Positions 46,536 through 55,114 of a DNA stretch of 64,000 nucleotides are shown in pieces; the first letter of the stretch is position 1, and the number at the start of each line of letters is the position of its first letter. The DNA is from Novosphingobium pokkalii (GTDB lineage: Bacteria; Pseudomonadota; Alphaproteobacteria; Sphingomonadales; Sphingomonadaceae), in NCBI RefSeq assembly GCF_014652855.1, contig NZ_BMZP01000001.1:269140-333139 (forward strand), given 5' to 3'. Under the pieces are notes generated by a model. It was not told the DNA's origin. It ran no database searches and worked only from the letters and a program-made list of their open reading frames with translations. The translations under genes and the position numbers were made by a program.

Positions 46536-47792
46536 ATGACCACTTCCCGATCCGCGCTTGTCCCATTTGCCGCCTTTGCCGTGATGGGGGTGACCGGCGC
46601 GCTGGGGGCGGCCCTGGTCCCGGCCGCGCGCGTGATCTTTGCGCTGTCATTGTCGGAAGCCCTGACGCTGCAATGGGGGGCACTGGTGATGTGCGGCGTG
46701 GCCGCCCTGCCCCTGGCGCGGCTGGTCCACTCCGTGGGTGCCGGGCAGGCCGTGGCCGGCGGCCTGGCGTTGAGCACGCTGGCCAGCCTGGGTGCGTGGC
46801 TGGCGCTGCGGCCTGGTCTGCTCGGCAAGGCGTGGGGCTTCCCGGCATTCCTTGCCGCGCTGATGCTGGTGGCGGTGGCCAACACGGCCTTGCAGGTGGC
46901 GTGCAACACCGTGCTGGCCCAGCAGGGCGATCCGGCCCGCCGCACCGCGCGGATGACCCTGGCGCAAGGGTTCAACGCTCTCGGCGTGTTCGGCGGCGTG
47001 CAACTGGCGGCCCTGCTCGTGCTGGGGCGAGACAATCCCGCCGGGCTCACGGATGGCACACGCCTGGCCTATCTCGGCTGCGCGCTGCTATCTGCCGTGA
47101 TCCTGGCTGTAGCGCTGCGGCGTGCGCCGCGCGGCGCAGCGCCCTCGGAGAACGAACCGGATGTAGCCCCGGTGCGGCAGGCGCTGCGTTCGCGCTGGGC
47201 TTGGGCAGGCGCTGCCGCGATCGCGCTTTATGTCGGTGCGGAAGGGGCCGTGGGCGGCATGCTGGTGGTGTTCCTGCATGATCGGGCAGTGCTGGGCCTG
47301 CCACTGGGCCAAGCTGGGCAATGGGTCGCCATCGTCTATTGGGGTGGCGCTCTGGCTGGGCGGTTTGGCGGCGGATGGCTGCTGGTCGGTCGATCCGATG
47401 CGCGTGTCTTGACCGGATGCGCGGCGGCCGCGACGCTTGCCTGCGTTCTGGCCGCCACGGCGCCAGGAATCATTGCAGGCGCGTCTGCGCTGGCGATCGG
47501 GCTGTGTAACGCGGTCATGTTCCCTGTTATCCTGGCGCTTACCCTGCGCCGAGCGAGCGCGCGCCCGGCCGCTGTCACCGGCCTGGCGAGCATGGCCACG
47601 GCCGGCGGTGCACTCGTATCGATCGCGGCGGGATGGGTGGCCGATCACCTTGGCCCGGCAGCGGCCTTTGGCGTGCCGGCACTGGCCTACCTGGCCGTGA
47701 GCGTGTTTGCGCTGGTGGCCGGAGCCGCCAGGCCGCCGCAGGATTCGCGCACGACAAGTTCGGTCGGCAGGCGCACGGATTCGATCGCATAG
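46536..47792 (+). CDS. FucP/GluP-like MFS sugar transporter
   Basis: A 418-aa, 12-helix MFS protein of the FHS (fucose/glucose/galactose:H+) type. Features: PFAAFAVMGVTGALGAALVPA in helix 1, NTALQVACNTVLAQQ in helix 4, LAQGFNALGVFGGVQLA in helix 5, and AEGAVGGMLVVF with GRFGGGWLL in the second half. ATG 46536 (MTTSRSAL) fits the family; upstream codons in frame lack similarity. It is divergent from TonB receptor 2, sharing the palindromic operators. Its last 106 bases overlap the convergent LacI gene, an unusually long overlap. Confidence 0.88.
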   Translation: MTTSRSALVPFAAFAVMGVTGALGAALVPAARVIFALSLSEALTLQWGALVMCGVAALPLARLVHSVGAGQAVAGGLALSTLASLGAWLALRPGLLGKAWGFPAFLAALMLVAVANTALQVACNTVLAQQGDPARRTARMTLAQGFNALGVFGGVQLAALLVLGRDNPAGLTDGTRLAYLGCALLSAVILAVALRRAPRGAAPSENEPDVAPVRQALRSRWAWAGAAAIALYVGAEGAVGGMLVVFLHDRAVLGLPLGQAGQWVAIVYWGGALAGRFGGGWLLVGRSDARVLTGCAAAATLACVLAATAPGIIAGASALAIGLCNAVMFPVILALTLRRASARPAAVTGLASMATAGGALVSIAAGWVADHLGPAAAFGVPALAYLAVSVFALVAGAARPPQDSRTTSSVGRRTDSIA

Positions 47793-48832
47793 CCATCCAT
47801 CGCGCGCAGGATCTTCGCCACGAGCAGGTTGCCCGCCAGGATCGGATCCTGTCGCATGGTGCTGAGCCGCGGCCGGACCCATTGCGCGATCTCGCAATCG
47901 TCGTAGCCGATCACGGCGACGTCGTGCGGAACGCGAAGCCCGGCGGCGTGCAGTGCCTCCATCGCGCCCAGCGCCACCATGTCTGACGAGGCGACGATGC
48001 CGTCAAACGCGGCCTTGGCAGCAACCAGCGCGGCCACGCCATCGCGCCCGGCCTGGGCGCCGTCGCTGCACGGCCGCACGACGGTCTGGCCCGAAGCACC
48101 GGGGATGGCGGCAAGCGCCGCGCGGAAGCCGGCCATGCGCTCGGCCAGTTGCGACACGCCGGTCTGCGCCGTGGTAATCGCGGCGGCGTGCCCCAGGAAC
48201 ACCAGGTTGCGCCGCCCCTGCCGCAGCAGATGCTCAGCCGCGGTGAAACCGCATCGCACGTTGTCGCTACCCACCGAGCAATAGCGCTGCCCCGGTGCAG
48301 CAACGCCCCAGACCACGAACGGCACGCCGCTGTCTGCCAGGGTGTTGAGCCCATGGTGATATTGTGACTGGCCAAACAGGATCACGCCATCATGGCGCTG
48401 GGCCTGCATGAAACGCAACAGGCTGGCATCGTCATACGGGGCTTGGGCGGCCACGGAAAAATCCAGTCCGCGATCCCGCATCGCCGCACCGATGCCGCCC
48501 AGCAGGTTCAGTTCAAAGGTATTGGCCAACGGCCGGCCCGCCGGCAGGGCGACCGGCATGATGAGGCACACGCTGCCTTTGGTGGCGGCCCGTCGACGGC
48601 GGCCACGCGGCGCGCGCGGCCCGGCATTTTCACGCAAGGGATAGCCCTGCGCCAGGGCCAGTGCGCGCACCCGCTGCTTGGTTTCGGGCGTGATCGCGGG
48701 ATGATCATCCAGCGCGCGGGAAACCGTCGCGATCGAAACCCCGGCAGCGGCGGCAATGTCCGCCAGGCGTGGCGCGCGCCCAGCGGCGCTCGAAGAAGCG
48801 CCGGACGAGGCCGATTGCGAAGGTCTTGCCAT
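47687..48832 (-). CDS. LacI-family transcriptional repressor
   Basis: A 381-aa repressor. The DNA-binding domain (RLADIAAAAGVSIATVSRALDDHPAITPETKQRVRALALAQGYPL) is at residues 22-65, with a periplasmic-binding-protein sensor domain (SVCLIMPVAL, DGVILFGQSQYHH, FLGHAAAITTAQTGVSQLAERMAGFRAAL, GYDDCEIAQWVRPRLSTM). ATG 48832 is used; a TTG lies at 48838. It follows the tannase gene by 56 bases and ends 106 bases inside the convergent MFS gene. It may repress the receptor 2/MFS promoters and itself. Confidence 0.92.
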   Translation of the reverse strand: MARPSQSASSGASSSAAGRAPRLADIAAAAGVSIATVSRALDDHPAITPETKQRVRALALAQGYPLRENAGPRAPRGRRRRAATKGSVCLIMPVALPAGRPLANTFELNLLGGIGAAMRDRGLDFSVAAQAPYDDASLLRFMQAQRHDGVILFGQSQYHHGLNTLADSGVPFVVWGVAAPGQRYCSVGSDNVRCGFTAAEHLLRQGRRNLVFLGHAAAITTAQTGVSQLAERMAGFRAALAAIPGASGQTVVRPCSDGAQAGRDGVAALVAAKAAFDGIVASSDMVALGAMEALHAAGLRVPHDVAVIGYDDCEIAQWVRPRLSTMRQDPILAGNLLVAKILRAMDGYAIESVRLPTELVVRESCGGLAAPATSANTLTAR

Positions 48833-48834
48833 GG

Positions 48835-48847
48835 GCAACAGCGTTGC
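48835..48847. promoter_or_regulatory. Possible autoregulatory LacI operator
   Basis: GCAAC-AGC-GTTGC, a perfect 5-3-5 inverted repeat just upstream of the LacI start codon, resembling the GCAATCGATTGC site at 46443. Confidence 0.35.
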
Positions 48848-48888
48848 ACCACTTGGCGACCGCGCGCAATCGGCCTTGTCGGTTCACA

Positions 48889-50547
48889 TCACGGGCGCGC
48901 TTCGAACGAGGCTGCCTCGTCGATGCTGCCGGTGCCCTTGTAATGCGCCACGGCCGGATAGGCGAAGACCGGGCGGCTGCGCGGCGGCAGCGTGGGCTGG
49001 GGCGGCATCATCGGCATCATCGGCAGCTTGGGCATACCAGTGGCGCCCGGTGGCGGCTTCATCGGCCCGTCCGCCGGCAGCGGTGCGCCCTCGTGGGTGG
49101 GCTTGGCCCGATGGGCGACCATGACCGCAGGCGCCTCACCGCTTTCCACCCAGGCCATCAGCCCCTGGAGCAGCGGAAACTCGCTCGGCCCGTCGCCGCC
49201 CGAACAGTGCCCCATCCCCGGAAACAGGAACATCCGCACGAAGCCGTCGCGTGTGGGCGCGCCCATCGCCTCGCCAACCTTGTCGAAATAGGCGATGGTG
49301 TTGATCGGGCTGATGTGCGGATCGCCCCAACCATGCCACAGGATCAGCTTGCCGCCCCTGCCCGCAAAACCGGACAAGTCCGGGTTGTCGGCATTGTAGA
49401 GTGCTCGTGCCGGCTGTTCCTGGGCAACCATGTCCAGCGTGAACGGGAACGTCTGCGGGGTATAGGGCGTGGCGGGATTGGGCGTGAACAGCAGGTGATT
49501 GATCGTGTCGGACGCGAACATGCCGCTCATGATCGGGCCATCCGCGTTCATCGGCACGAACACGCCGATCCAGTTCATTTCGCTGCCCGGTTGCAGCGGC
49601 CCCACTTCCAGCGGCTGCCCCTGCGCCGTGCGTGCGCCCTGGTAGATCAGCCGTGCGGCTTCCACCTTGGCGGCGGTCAGGCACTTGCCGGGCTGGTATG
49701 CGCCCTTGCACAGCGTGACCGCAGGATCGACCCGGCACGTGCGCGGATCGGTGATCTGGCCATCGACCAGGCCGTCATTGCCGTCGCAGGCCGCCAGCGC
49801 AGCCTTGTGCAGCGGCGCCATGTCGGCGGCGAGCAGAACCGGCTTGCCATCGGCCCCGGTATTCACCTTGGCCAGCCAGCCATGGTGAAAGGAATTCTGG
49901 ATGGTGAAATTGAGCGCAGGCGCGCCAGCGGCGATGCCATCGAAATCCTGCGGATAGCGTTGCGCCTCGATCAGCGCCTCGCGCCCGCCATCGGAACAGC
50001 CGGAGAAATAGGAATAACGCGGATCGCGGCCATAGAACGCCTTGATCAGGGCCTTGGCGGCAAGCGCCGTGACATGCACCCCGCGCTCGGCAAAATCGCG
50101 CCGCTTCTGCGGATCGTTGCCCCATGCGGTGTCCATGCCCTGGTGGCCCATGTCGGTGCTGGCGAGCACGATGCTGCCATCGGTCACCGGCGCGCAGCCT
50201 TCGGCCTTGCCGGCATCGATGCGCAGGTTGCCGCACAGGCCGCCGCAACCGGTCTGGAGATAGCGCTGCGTCCAGCCGTCCAGCGGCAGGCGCACTTCAA
50301 AGCGGATCGCCGGGGCGATCGTGCCGCTGACCTGGCAATAGGGCTTGGCCCCGGCCTCTGTCACCGACTTTGCCTCTTGCCGGGTGGGCGCGCCGGTGGC
50401 GCCGGAAAGGTCGATCCGGGCCAGATCGGCACAGGCCGCCACCGGCGCGACGGGTGCCAGCGGCGCCAAGCCCTTGGCCTGGGCCAGGCCGCCACCGCCG
50501 GCCATGGCAAACCATGCGGCAAGCGCCAGCATGATCGTTTTCAACAT
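48889..50547 (-). CDS. Tannase/feruloyl-esterase family protein
   Basis: A 552-aa secreted esterase of the tannase family, which hydrolyses galloyl or hydroxycinnamoyl esters. A signal peptide (MLALAAWFAMAGGGGLAQA) is followed by Ser185 in FSGCSDGGREAL; the paired Cys of the CS-D-HC architecture appear in GCSDGG and GMGHCSGG, where the catalytic His lies. A Met/Pro-rich linker (PKLPMMPMMPPQPTLPP, about 500-525) near the C-terminus is unusual. It lies 34 bases after the AAHS MFS gene. Confidence 0.9.
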   Translation of the reverse strand: MLKTIMLALAAWFAMAGGGGLAQAKGLAPLAPVAPVAACADLARIDLSGATGAPTRQEAKSVTEAGAKPYCQVSGTIAPAIRFEVRLPLDGWTQRYLQTGCGGLCGNLRIDAGKAEGCAPVTDGSIVLASTDMGHQGMDTAWGNDPQKRRDFAERGVHVTALAAKALIKAFYGRDPRYSYFSGCSDGGREALIEAQRYPQDFDGIAAGAPALNFTIQNSFHHGWLAKVNTGADGKPVLLAADMAPLHKAALAACDGNDGLVDGQITDPRTCRVDPAVTLCKGAYQPGKCLTAAKVEAARLIYQGARTAQGQPLEVGPLQPGSEMNWIGVFVPMNADGPIMSGMFASDTINHLLFTPNPATPYTPQTFPFTLDMVAQEQPARALYNADNPDLSGFAGRGGKLILWHGWGDPHISPINTIAYFDKVGEAMGAPTRDGFVRMFLFPGMGHCSGGDGPSEFPLLQGLMAWVESGEAPAVMVAHRAKPTHEGAPLPADGPMKPPPGATGMPKLPMMPMMPPQPTLPPRSRPVFAYPAVAHYKGTGSIDEAASFEARP

Positions 50548-50581
50548 CGGGAAATTCCTTTCTGTGACAAGGAAACGGTTT

Positions 50582-51775
50582 TCACCCCAGACGGATCGCT
50601 ACAGCGCAAAGCCCGGTCAGCAGCATGGGCACGCAGAAGATCGCGAAAACTGCCACCAGCGGCAACCCAGCCCCCATGGCCGCCCCGCCAATCACCGGCC
50701 CGAGCAGGGCGCCGGCACGGCCCACGCCCATGGCCCAGCCGATGCCGGTGGCGCGCACTTCGGCCGGGTAGAGGCTGGCGGCGAGTGGGTAATTGCAGTT
50801 CACGCCGCCCTGCAACGTGATCCCGATCAGGAAGCAGACTACCAGCAGCACCCAGAGCGGCATCGCCACTGCCCCGAACACCAGAAACAGCACACTGGCG
50901 CCGCACAGCATGGCAAGCATCAGCCAGCGCAGATCCCAGCGCGTGGCCAGGAAGCTGAGCGCAATGGTCCCCACGAAGGCCCCGCCATTGTAGATCGCGC
51001 TGGCCACGATCGCATCGCCCGGCGCCAGGCCGGCCTGGATCGCCAATTTGGTGATCCAGCTCGCGATGAAGTAGAGCGCCATGAACCCGTTGATCGTGCA
51101 CAGCCACATCAGCGCCGTGTTGCGCCGCCGCGCCCCGCCCAACGCCGTGCCGAGCGAAGCGCGCGCACGGGCTGGCATATCTCTCGCCACGGCTCGATCC
51201 GGCGCCTCTGGCAAGGCAAACCAGCAAATCGGGATCAGCGCCAGGCTCACCAGCCCGGCCCCGACGAACACCGCCTGCCAGCCGTGAACCGGCAGCAAGG
51301 GCGCGACCACGAACCCGGCGATCGTGGCGCCGATGGGATAGCCCGCCTGCGGCACGCCCGTGGCCACATGGCGCATCCGGTCTGGCGCGAAGCCGGCCGA
51401 AAGCGCCGTGATGCTGGCCAGCACCGTGCCGATGCCCAAGCCCACGATCACGCGGGCAAGCGCCAGGGTCCAGATGCCGGTGGCCAGGGCGCTGGCGATC
51501 ATCGCCCCGGCCATCAACGCCAGCGCCATGAGCACGATCGGCCGGCGCCCAAAACGATCTGCCAGCGGGGCCACGCCGAGGCCGCCCGCCGCCATGCCCA
51601 CCAGTCCAGCACTGAACACAATCGAGAAGGCCGAAGCGCCGACGCCGAATTGCTGCTGCAAGGCGGGCGCCACGTATGTGAGCGCGAAAACGTTCACCCC
51701 GTCGACCATGTTGAGCACGAAACAGAGCCACATCACGGCGATGCCGCGGCGAGACCATTCAACGGATGGGGACAT
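50582..51775 (-). CDS. AAHS-type MFS transporter (aromatic acid:H+ symporter)
   Basis: A 397-aa 12-helix MFS protein. Conserved elements of the aromatic acid:H+ symporter group: NMVDGVNVFALTYVAPAL in helix 1 with the conserved Asp, GLGVAPLADRFGRRP (loop 2-3), LARVIVGLGIGTVLA, and LQGGVNCNYPLAASLYPAEVRATGIGWAMGVGRAG. ATG 51775 (MSPSVEW) is preferred. With the tannase it would import gallate or hydroxycinnamate released in the periplasm. It follows TonB receptor 3 after a hairpin. Confidence 0.88.
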   Translation of the reverse strand: MSPSVEWSRRGIAVMWLCFVLNMVDGVNVFALTYVAPALQQQFGVGASAFSIVFSAGLVGMAAGGLGVAPLADRFGRRPIVLMALALMAGAMIASALATGIWTLALARVIVGLGIGTVLASITALSAGFAPDRMRHVATGVPQAGYPIGATIAGFVVAPLLPVHGWQAVFVGAGLVSLALIPICWFALPEAPDRAVARDMPARARASLGTALGGARRRNTALMWLCTINGFMALYFIASWITKLAIQAGLAPGDAIVASAIYNGGAFVGTIALSFLATRWDLRWLMLAMLCGASVLFLVFGAVAMPLWVLLVVCFLIGITLQGGVNCNYPLAASLYPAEVRATGIGWAMGVGRAGALLGPVIGGAAMGAGLPLVAVFAIFCVPMLLTGLCAVAIRLG

Positions 51776-51807
51776 GGGCAAACGTCTATCCTGCAAGGCA
51801 AAGAGAT

Positions 51808-51838
51808 GGGCGGGGCCAGCACGCAGCCGCCCCCGCCC
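51808..51838 (-). other. Hairpin between TonB receptor 3 and AAHS MFS
   Basis: GGGCGGGG (51808-51815) pairs with CCCCGCCC (51831-51838) over a 15-base loop. It may be an intercistronic processing or attenuation hairpin. Confidence 0.5.
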
Positions 51839-51852
51839 GACAGATGACCGGT

Positions 51853-54291
51853 TCAGAATTTCACGGCGAGGCGCACGCCGTAGAGACGCGGCAGTGACGT
51901 GGAGAAATTGACCGAGCCGACCGGGAACGACGTTCCGTTGGTTTCGGCAGAGGCAACGCTGCCGGTAAAGCCGCCATAGGCACCGTTGTAGCCGTTGGGG
52001 CCGAAGGTCTTCTGCAACTTGTTCTCGATGTTTTCGACAAACAGTTGCACCGTCAGTTGGTCACCATCGGTGGCGTAGGTCACGCTGGCATCAGACCTGG
52101 TGAACGGGCTTTGCCGGTATTGCACCGCGTTCGCATAGTCGCTGAGCAGGTAGCTGCTGCTGTACTTACTGGCCAGGCGCAGGCGCACTTGCGCGCCGTT
52201 GGCCAGGTCCACGTTGTGGGTGATCGAGCCGTTGACCGTGATCGAAGGCAGGTTGGGCAGGCGATAGCCGGCCCAATCGGCGAACACCCCGGTGAGATAG
52301 CCGAGATAGCCGGTCTTGAGCGAGCGGATGCGCGAATGGGCATAGGCCACGCCCAGGCTCACCGCCGTGTTGCGATCCACCTGATAGCGCGCCTCGTTTT
52401 CCCAGCCATAGATCTCGACCGGGGCAAGCTGGGTATAGAGCACGCCGGTGACCCCAGCGGAGCCGACGAACAACGCCAGCCCGTTGATCTGGTCCTTGGC
52501 GTAATCATAGTAATAGGCGCTGGAGGTGAACGTCAGGCCGGGCAGCGGCCGCCCCTTGTAGCCGATTTCATAGGCGGTCATCGATTCCGGGCCATAGGGC
52601 ACGACGGATTTGCCGGTGGCCGGATCATAATCGTTGAAGCCGCCCGCCTTGAACCCGGTGGCGATCGAGGCATAGAACAGGTTTGCCGGGTCGGCCTGGT
52701 AATTGAGGCCCACCTTCCAGGTCACCTTGTGGTCCTTTTCCGTACCGCTGTTCGGCCCGCCGATGCAATCGTTGGGATACGTGCACGAGGGATCATCGGC
52801 CGTGGCGACGTTGACGGCAAAGGTGCCGACGCGGCCATTCTCGTTGTTGCTGTAGCGCAGGCCGCCGATCAGCCCGATCTTGTCGGACAGGTGCACCGTG
52901 GCCTGGCCGAACACGCCGTAGGACTTGTGCGTCGTGGTGTTCACCGGATCGATCGCGGTGATCCAGGTGGAAGTGTCGGTCCAGGTATCGACCGGGGCTT
53001 TCCAGTTGTGATCGCTTTCGTGGATCTTCTCGTAATAGTAATTGGCGCCGACCACATAATCGACCACGCCGGGTTCGGCGTTGGACAAGCGCGCTTCGAA
53101 CTGGGTGGTGTTGAAGCGCCCGGTATACTGGTCGAGCAGGAAAACGCCGGGTGCACTATCGCTGCCCGTGTCATAGGGGTTGGCATTGCCGGTGATCTGG
53201 TTGCGCGCGCTGAAGTGCTGGTAGGCGCCCAGCACGTCGAGTTGCACCGCCCCCATGCGCGAGGTCAACTGGCCGTTGAAATTGGCGAAGTTCTGATCCT
53301 GCCACGATGGAATCGGATTGGGCACGATCTCGAACGCCTTGCTGCCCCCGGCATTGAGGTTGGACAGCAACGCGCCACCCGGACCGACCCCGCCGATGTG
53401 GCCGACTGTTGCCACCAGCGTTGCGCTGAGATCGTCGCTGGGCTTGAACAGGATTGAGAAGCGGCCGGTGCGGTCCTTCTGGTCGCCCTTGGCAGGCTGG
53501 CCGGCGGCCGAGAGAGCGGTCGTGCCCGTGGCGCCGCTCACCGTGGTATCGACCGGGCGCAGGAAACCATCGCGATCGTTGACATTGCCGGCAAGCCGCA
53601 CGGCCAGCACCGGCGTGATCGGAACGTTGATCGCGGCTTCGGCCCGGCGTGTGTCGTAATTGCCCGCTTCCACGCGAACGTAGCCTTCGAAGCGATCGAG
53701 CACCGGCTTCTTGGTGATCACATTGATCGCCCCGCCCGTGGAACTGCGGCCATAGAGCGTGCCCTGCGGCCCGCGCAGCACTTCCACGCGATCGATGTCG
53801 AAGAACGCGACGCCCTGTTCCTGGCCGCGCCCGATGAATGCACCGTCGATGTTGAAGGCGATGCCCAGTTCCCCCTTGGAAGTCTGATCGCTGCTGGTCA
53901 CGCCGCGAATGGTCACGTTGGTGCCGAATGCGCCATTGCCGATGACCACGCCGGGCACCAGGTTCTGTACGTCGTTGACCGAATTGACGCCAACCGTGCG
54001 CAAATCGTTGCCGCCGAGCACGGCAATCGCGGCCGGCACCTTGAGCGAGGTTTCGGCCCGCTTGAACGCGGTAACCACGATATCGGCCGGGCCGCTGTCC
54101 TGCGTTTGCGTGGTTTGGGCAGGCGTGGTTTGGGCCGGGGTGGATTGAGGCTGTGTCTGGGCCAAGGCCGGTGCGCCGCCGCTGATGGCCAAGGCAAGGG
54201 CGATGGCCAGGCTGCTCGCATGGCTTCCGGCACTGCGGCCATGGGCGCGCGCCATTGCCCTCGCCAGCGCGAGATTCCCCCGTTCGGACAT
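51853..54291 (-). CDS. TonB-dependent receptor 3 (FecA/BtuB-like plug)
   Basis: An 812-aa outer-membrane receptor. A long signal region (SLAIALALAISGGAPALAQ) is followed by a Gln/Thr/Pro-rich linker, the TonB-box-like ADIVVTAFKRAE, and a plug (LKVPAAIAVLGGNDLRTVGVNSVNDVQNLVPGVVIG, VTIRGVTSSDQ, VEVLRGPQGTLYGRSSTGGAINVITKKP). This plug belongs to the Pseudomonas-type aromatic/siderophore receptor group rather than the saccharide-type of receptors 1 and 2. A C-terminal aromatic (RLAVKF) ends the barrel. Start 54291 keeps AGGGAG six bases upstream; ATG 54294 is equally possible. Operon partners suggest an aromatic-ester substrate. Confidence 0.93.
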   Translation of the reverse strand: MSERGNLALARAMARAHGRSAGSHASSLAIALALAISGGAPALAQTQPQSTPAQTTPAQTTQTQDSGPADIVVTAFKRAETSLKVPAAIAVLGGNDLRTVGVNSVNDVQNLVPGVVIGNGAFGTNVTIRGVTSSDQTSKGELGIAFNIDGAFIGRGQEQGVAFFDIDRVEVLRGPQGTLYGRSSTGGAINVITKKPVLDRFEGYVRVEAGNYDTRRAEAAINVPITPVLAVRLAGNVNDRDGFLRPVDTTVSGATGTTALSAAGQPAKGDQKDRTGRFSILFKPSDDLSATLVATVGHIGGVGPGGALLSNLNAGGSKAFEIVPNPIPSWQDQNFANFNGQLTSRMGAVQLDVLGAYQHFSARNQITGNANPYDTGSDSAPGVFLLDQYTGRFNTTQFEARLSNAEPGVVDYVVGANYYYEKIHESDHNWKAPVDTWTDTSTWITAIDPVNTTTHKSYGVFGQATVHLSDKIGLIGGLRYSNNENGRVGTFAVNVATADDPSCTYPNDCIGGPNSGTEKDHKVTWKVGLNYQADPANLFYASIATGFKAGGFNDYDPATGKSVVPYGPESMTAYEIGYKGRPLPGLTFTSSAYYYDYAKDQINGLALFVGSAGVTGVLYTQLAPVEIYGWENEARYQVDRNTAVSLGVAYAHSRIRSLKTGYLGYLTGVFADWAGYRLPNLPSITVNGSITHNVDLANGAQVRLRLASKYSSSYLLSDYANAVQYRQSPFTRSDASVTYATDGDQLTVQLFVENIENKLQKTFGPNGYNGAYGGFTGSVASAETNGTSFPVGSVNFSTSLPRLYGVRLAVKF

Positions 54292-54453
54292 CATCAACTC
54301 CCTTGTCTGCTTGTGTCAGCTTGTTGTTCGGGGCCGCTTTCGGCCTTGGCGCCTGCTTAGCTTGCGCCATCGGCAAAAGCGCCTAGACGTAGGTCGAGCC
54401 GATGGTCCGCCCGCCTTGCGTCATGCGCCACGGCGCCGCATCACGGAACAAGC

Positions 54454-55083
54454 ATGCAAGATGATCCCCTGCCCCTTGGCGAGCCTGCCTCCAAACCGCG
54501 CCTGCGCGTGCTGTTGGTGGACGACCATCCCCTGTTCCGCCAAGCGCTGGCGGCAACGGTCCGCCAGATCGACCCGCAGATGGCCATCGCGCAATTCGAG
54601 ACATTGGCCGAGGCACGGCGGGCCATCGCGGCAGACACGCAAGACACGCTGGTCCTGCTCGATCTCAAGCTGCCCGACAGCCACGGCATTGCCGGCCTGC
54701 TCGGCCTGAAAGCCCAGGCGCCGGACCTGATGGTGGCGATCGTTTCTGCCACCGACGACCGCGATACGGTGCTGACCGCGCAAGCCTGCGGCGCGGCGGG
54801 GTTCATTTCCAAGGCGGCCGGTGTGGAGGAATTGTCGGCTGCGCTGGAGAGCCTGTTTGCCGGGGAAACCTGGTTCCTGCCGCCCGAGGGAGATGGCTTG
54901 CGCGAACCACTCACCCCGGCGCAGGCGCGGATCGTGGAAGCCGTGCACCGCGGGTTGATGAACAAGCAGATCGCCTATGAGATGGGGCTGAGCGAAGCGA
55001 CCGTGAAGTATCACCTCACCGGCATCTTTCGCAAACTGGGGGTGCAGACCCGCGCACAACTGCTTGCACTCGCGCGGGACTGA
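54454..55083 (+). CDS. LuxR/NarL-type response regulator (CrbR/ErdR-like)
   Basis: A 209-aa two-component regulator. The receiver has VLLVDDHPLF, Asp70 in LLDLKLPDSHG, and GFISKAA with the conserved Lys. A C-terminal LuxR helix-turn-helix follows (LTPAQARIVEAVHRGLMNKQIAYEMGLSEATVKYHLTGIFRKL). Family and neighbour match the CrbR/ErdR regulators that control acetate and alcohol metabolism. It is convergent with the symporter-kinase, and both end within 31 bases. Confidence 0.92.
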   Translation: MQDDPLPLGEPASKPRLRVLLVDDHPLFRQALAATVRQIDPQMAIAQFETLAEARRAIAADTQDTLVLLDLKLPDSHGIAGLLGLKAQAPDLMVAIVSATDDRDTVLTAQACGAAGFISKAAGVEELSAALESLFAGETWFLPPEGDGLREPLTPAQARIVEAVHRGLMNKQIAYEMGLSEATVKYHLTGIFRKLGVQTRAQLLALARD

Positions 55084-55114
55084 ACGCGGGCGATGGAATG
55101 CGCAGCCGGGTGGT

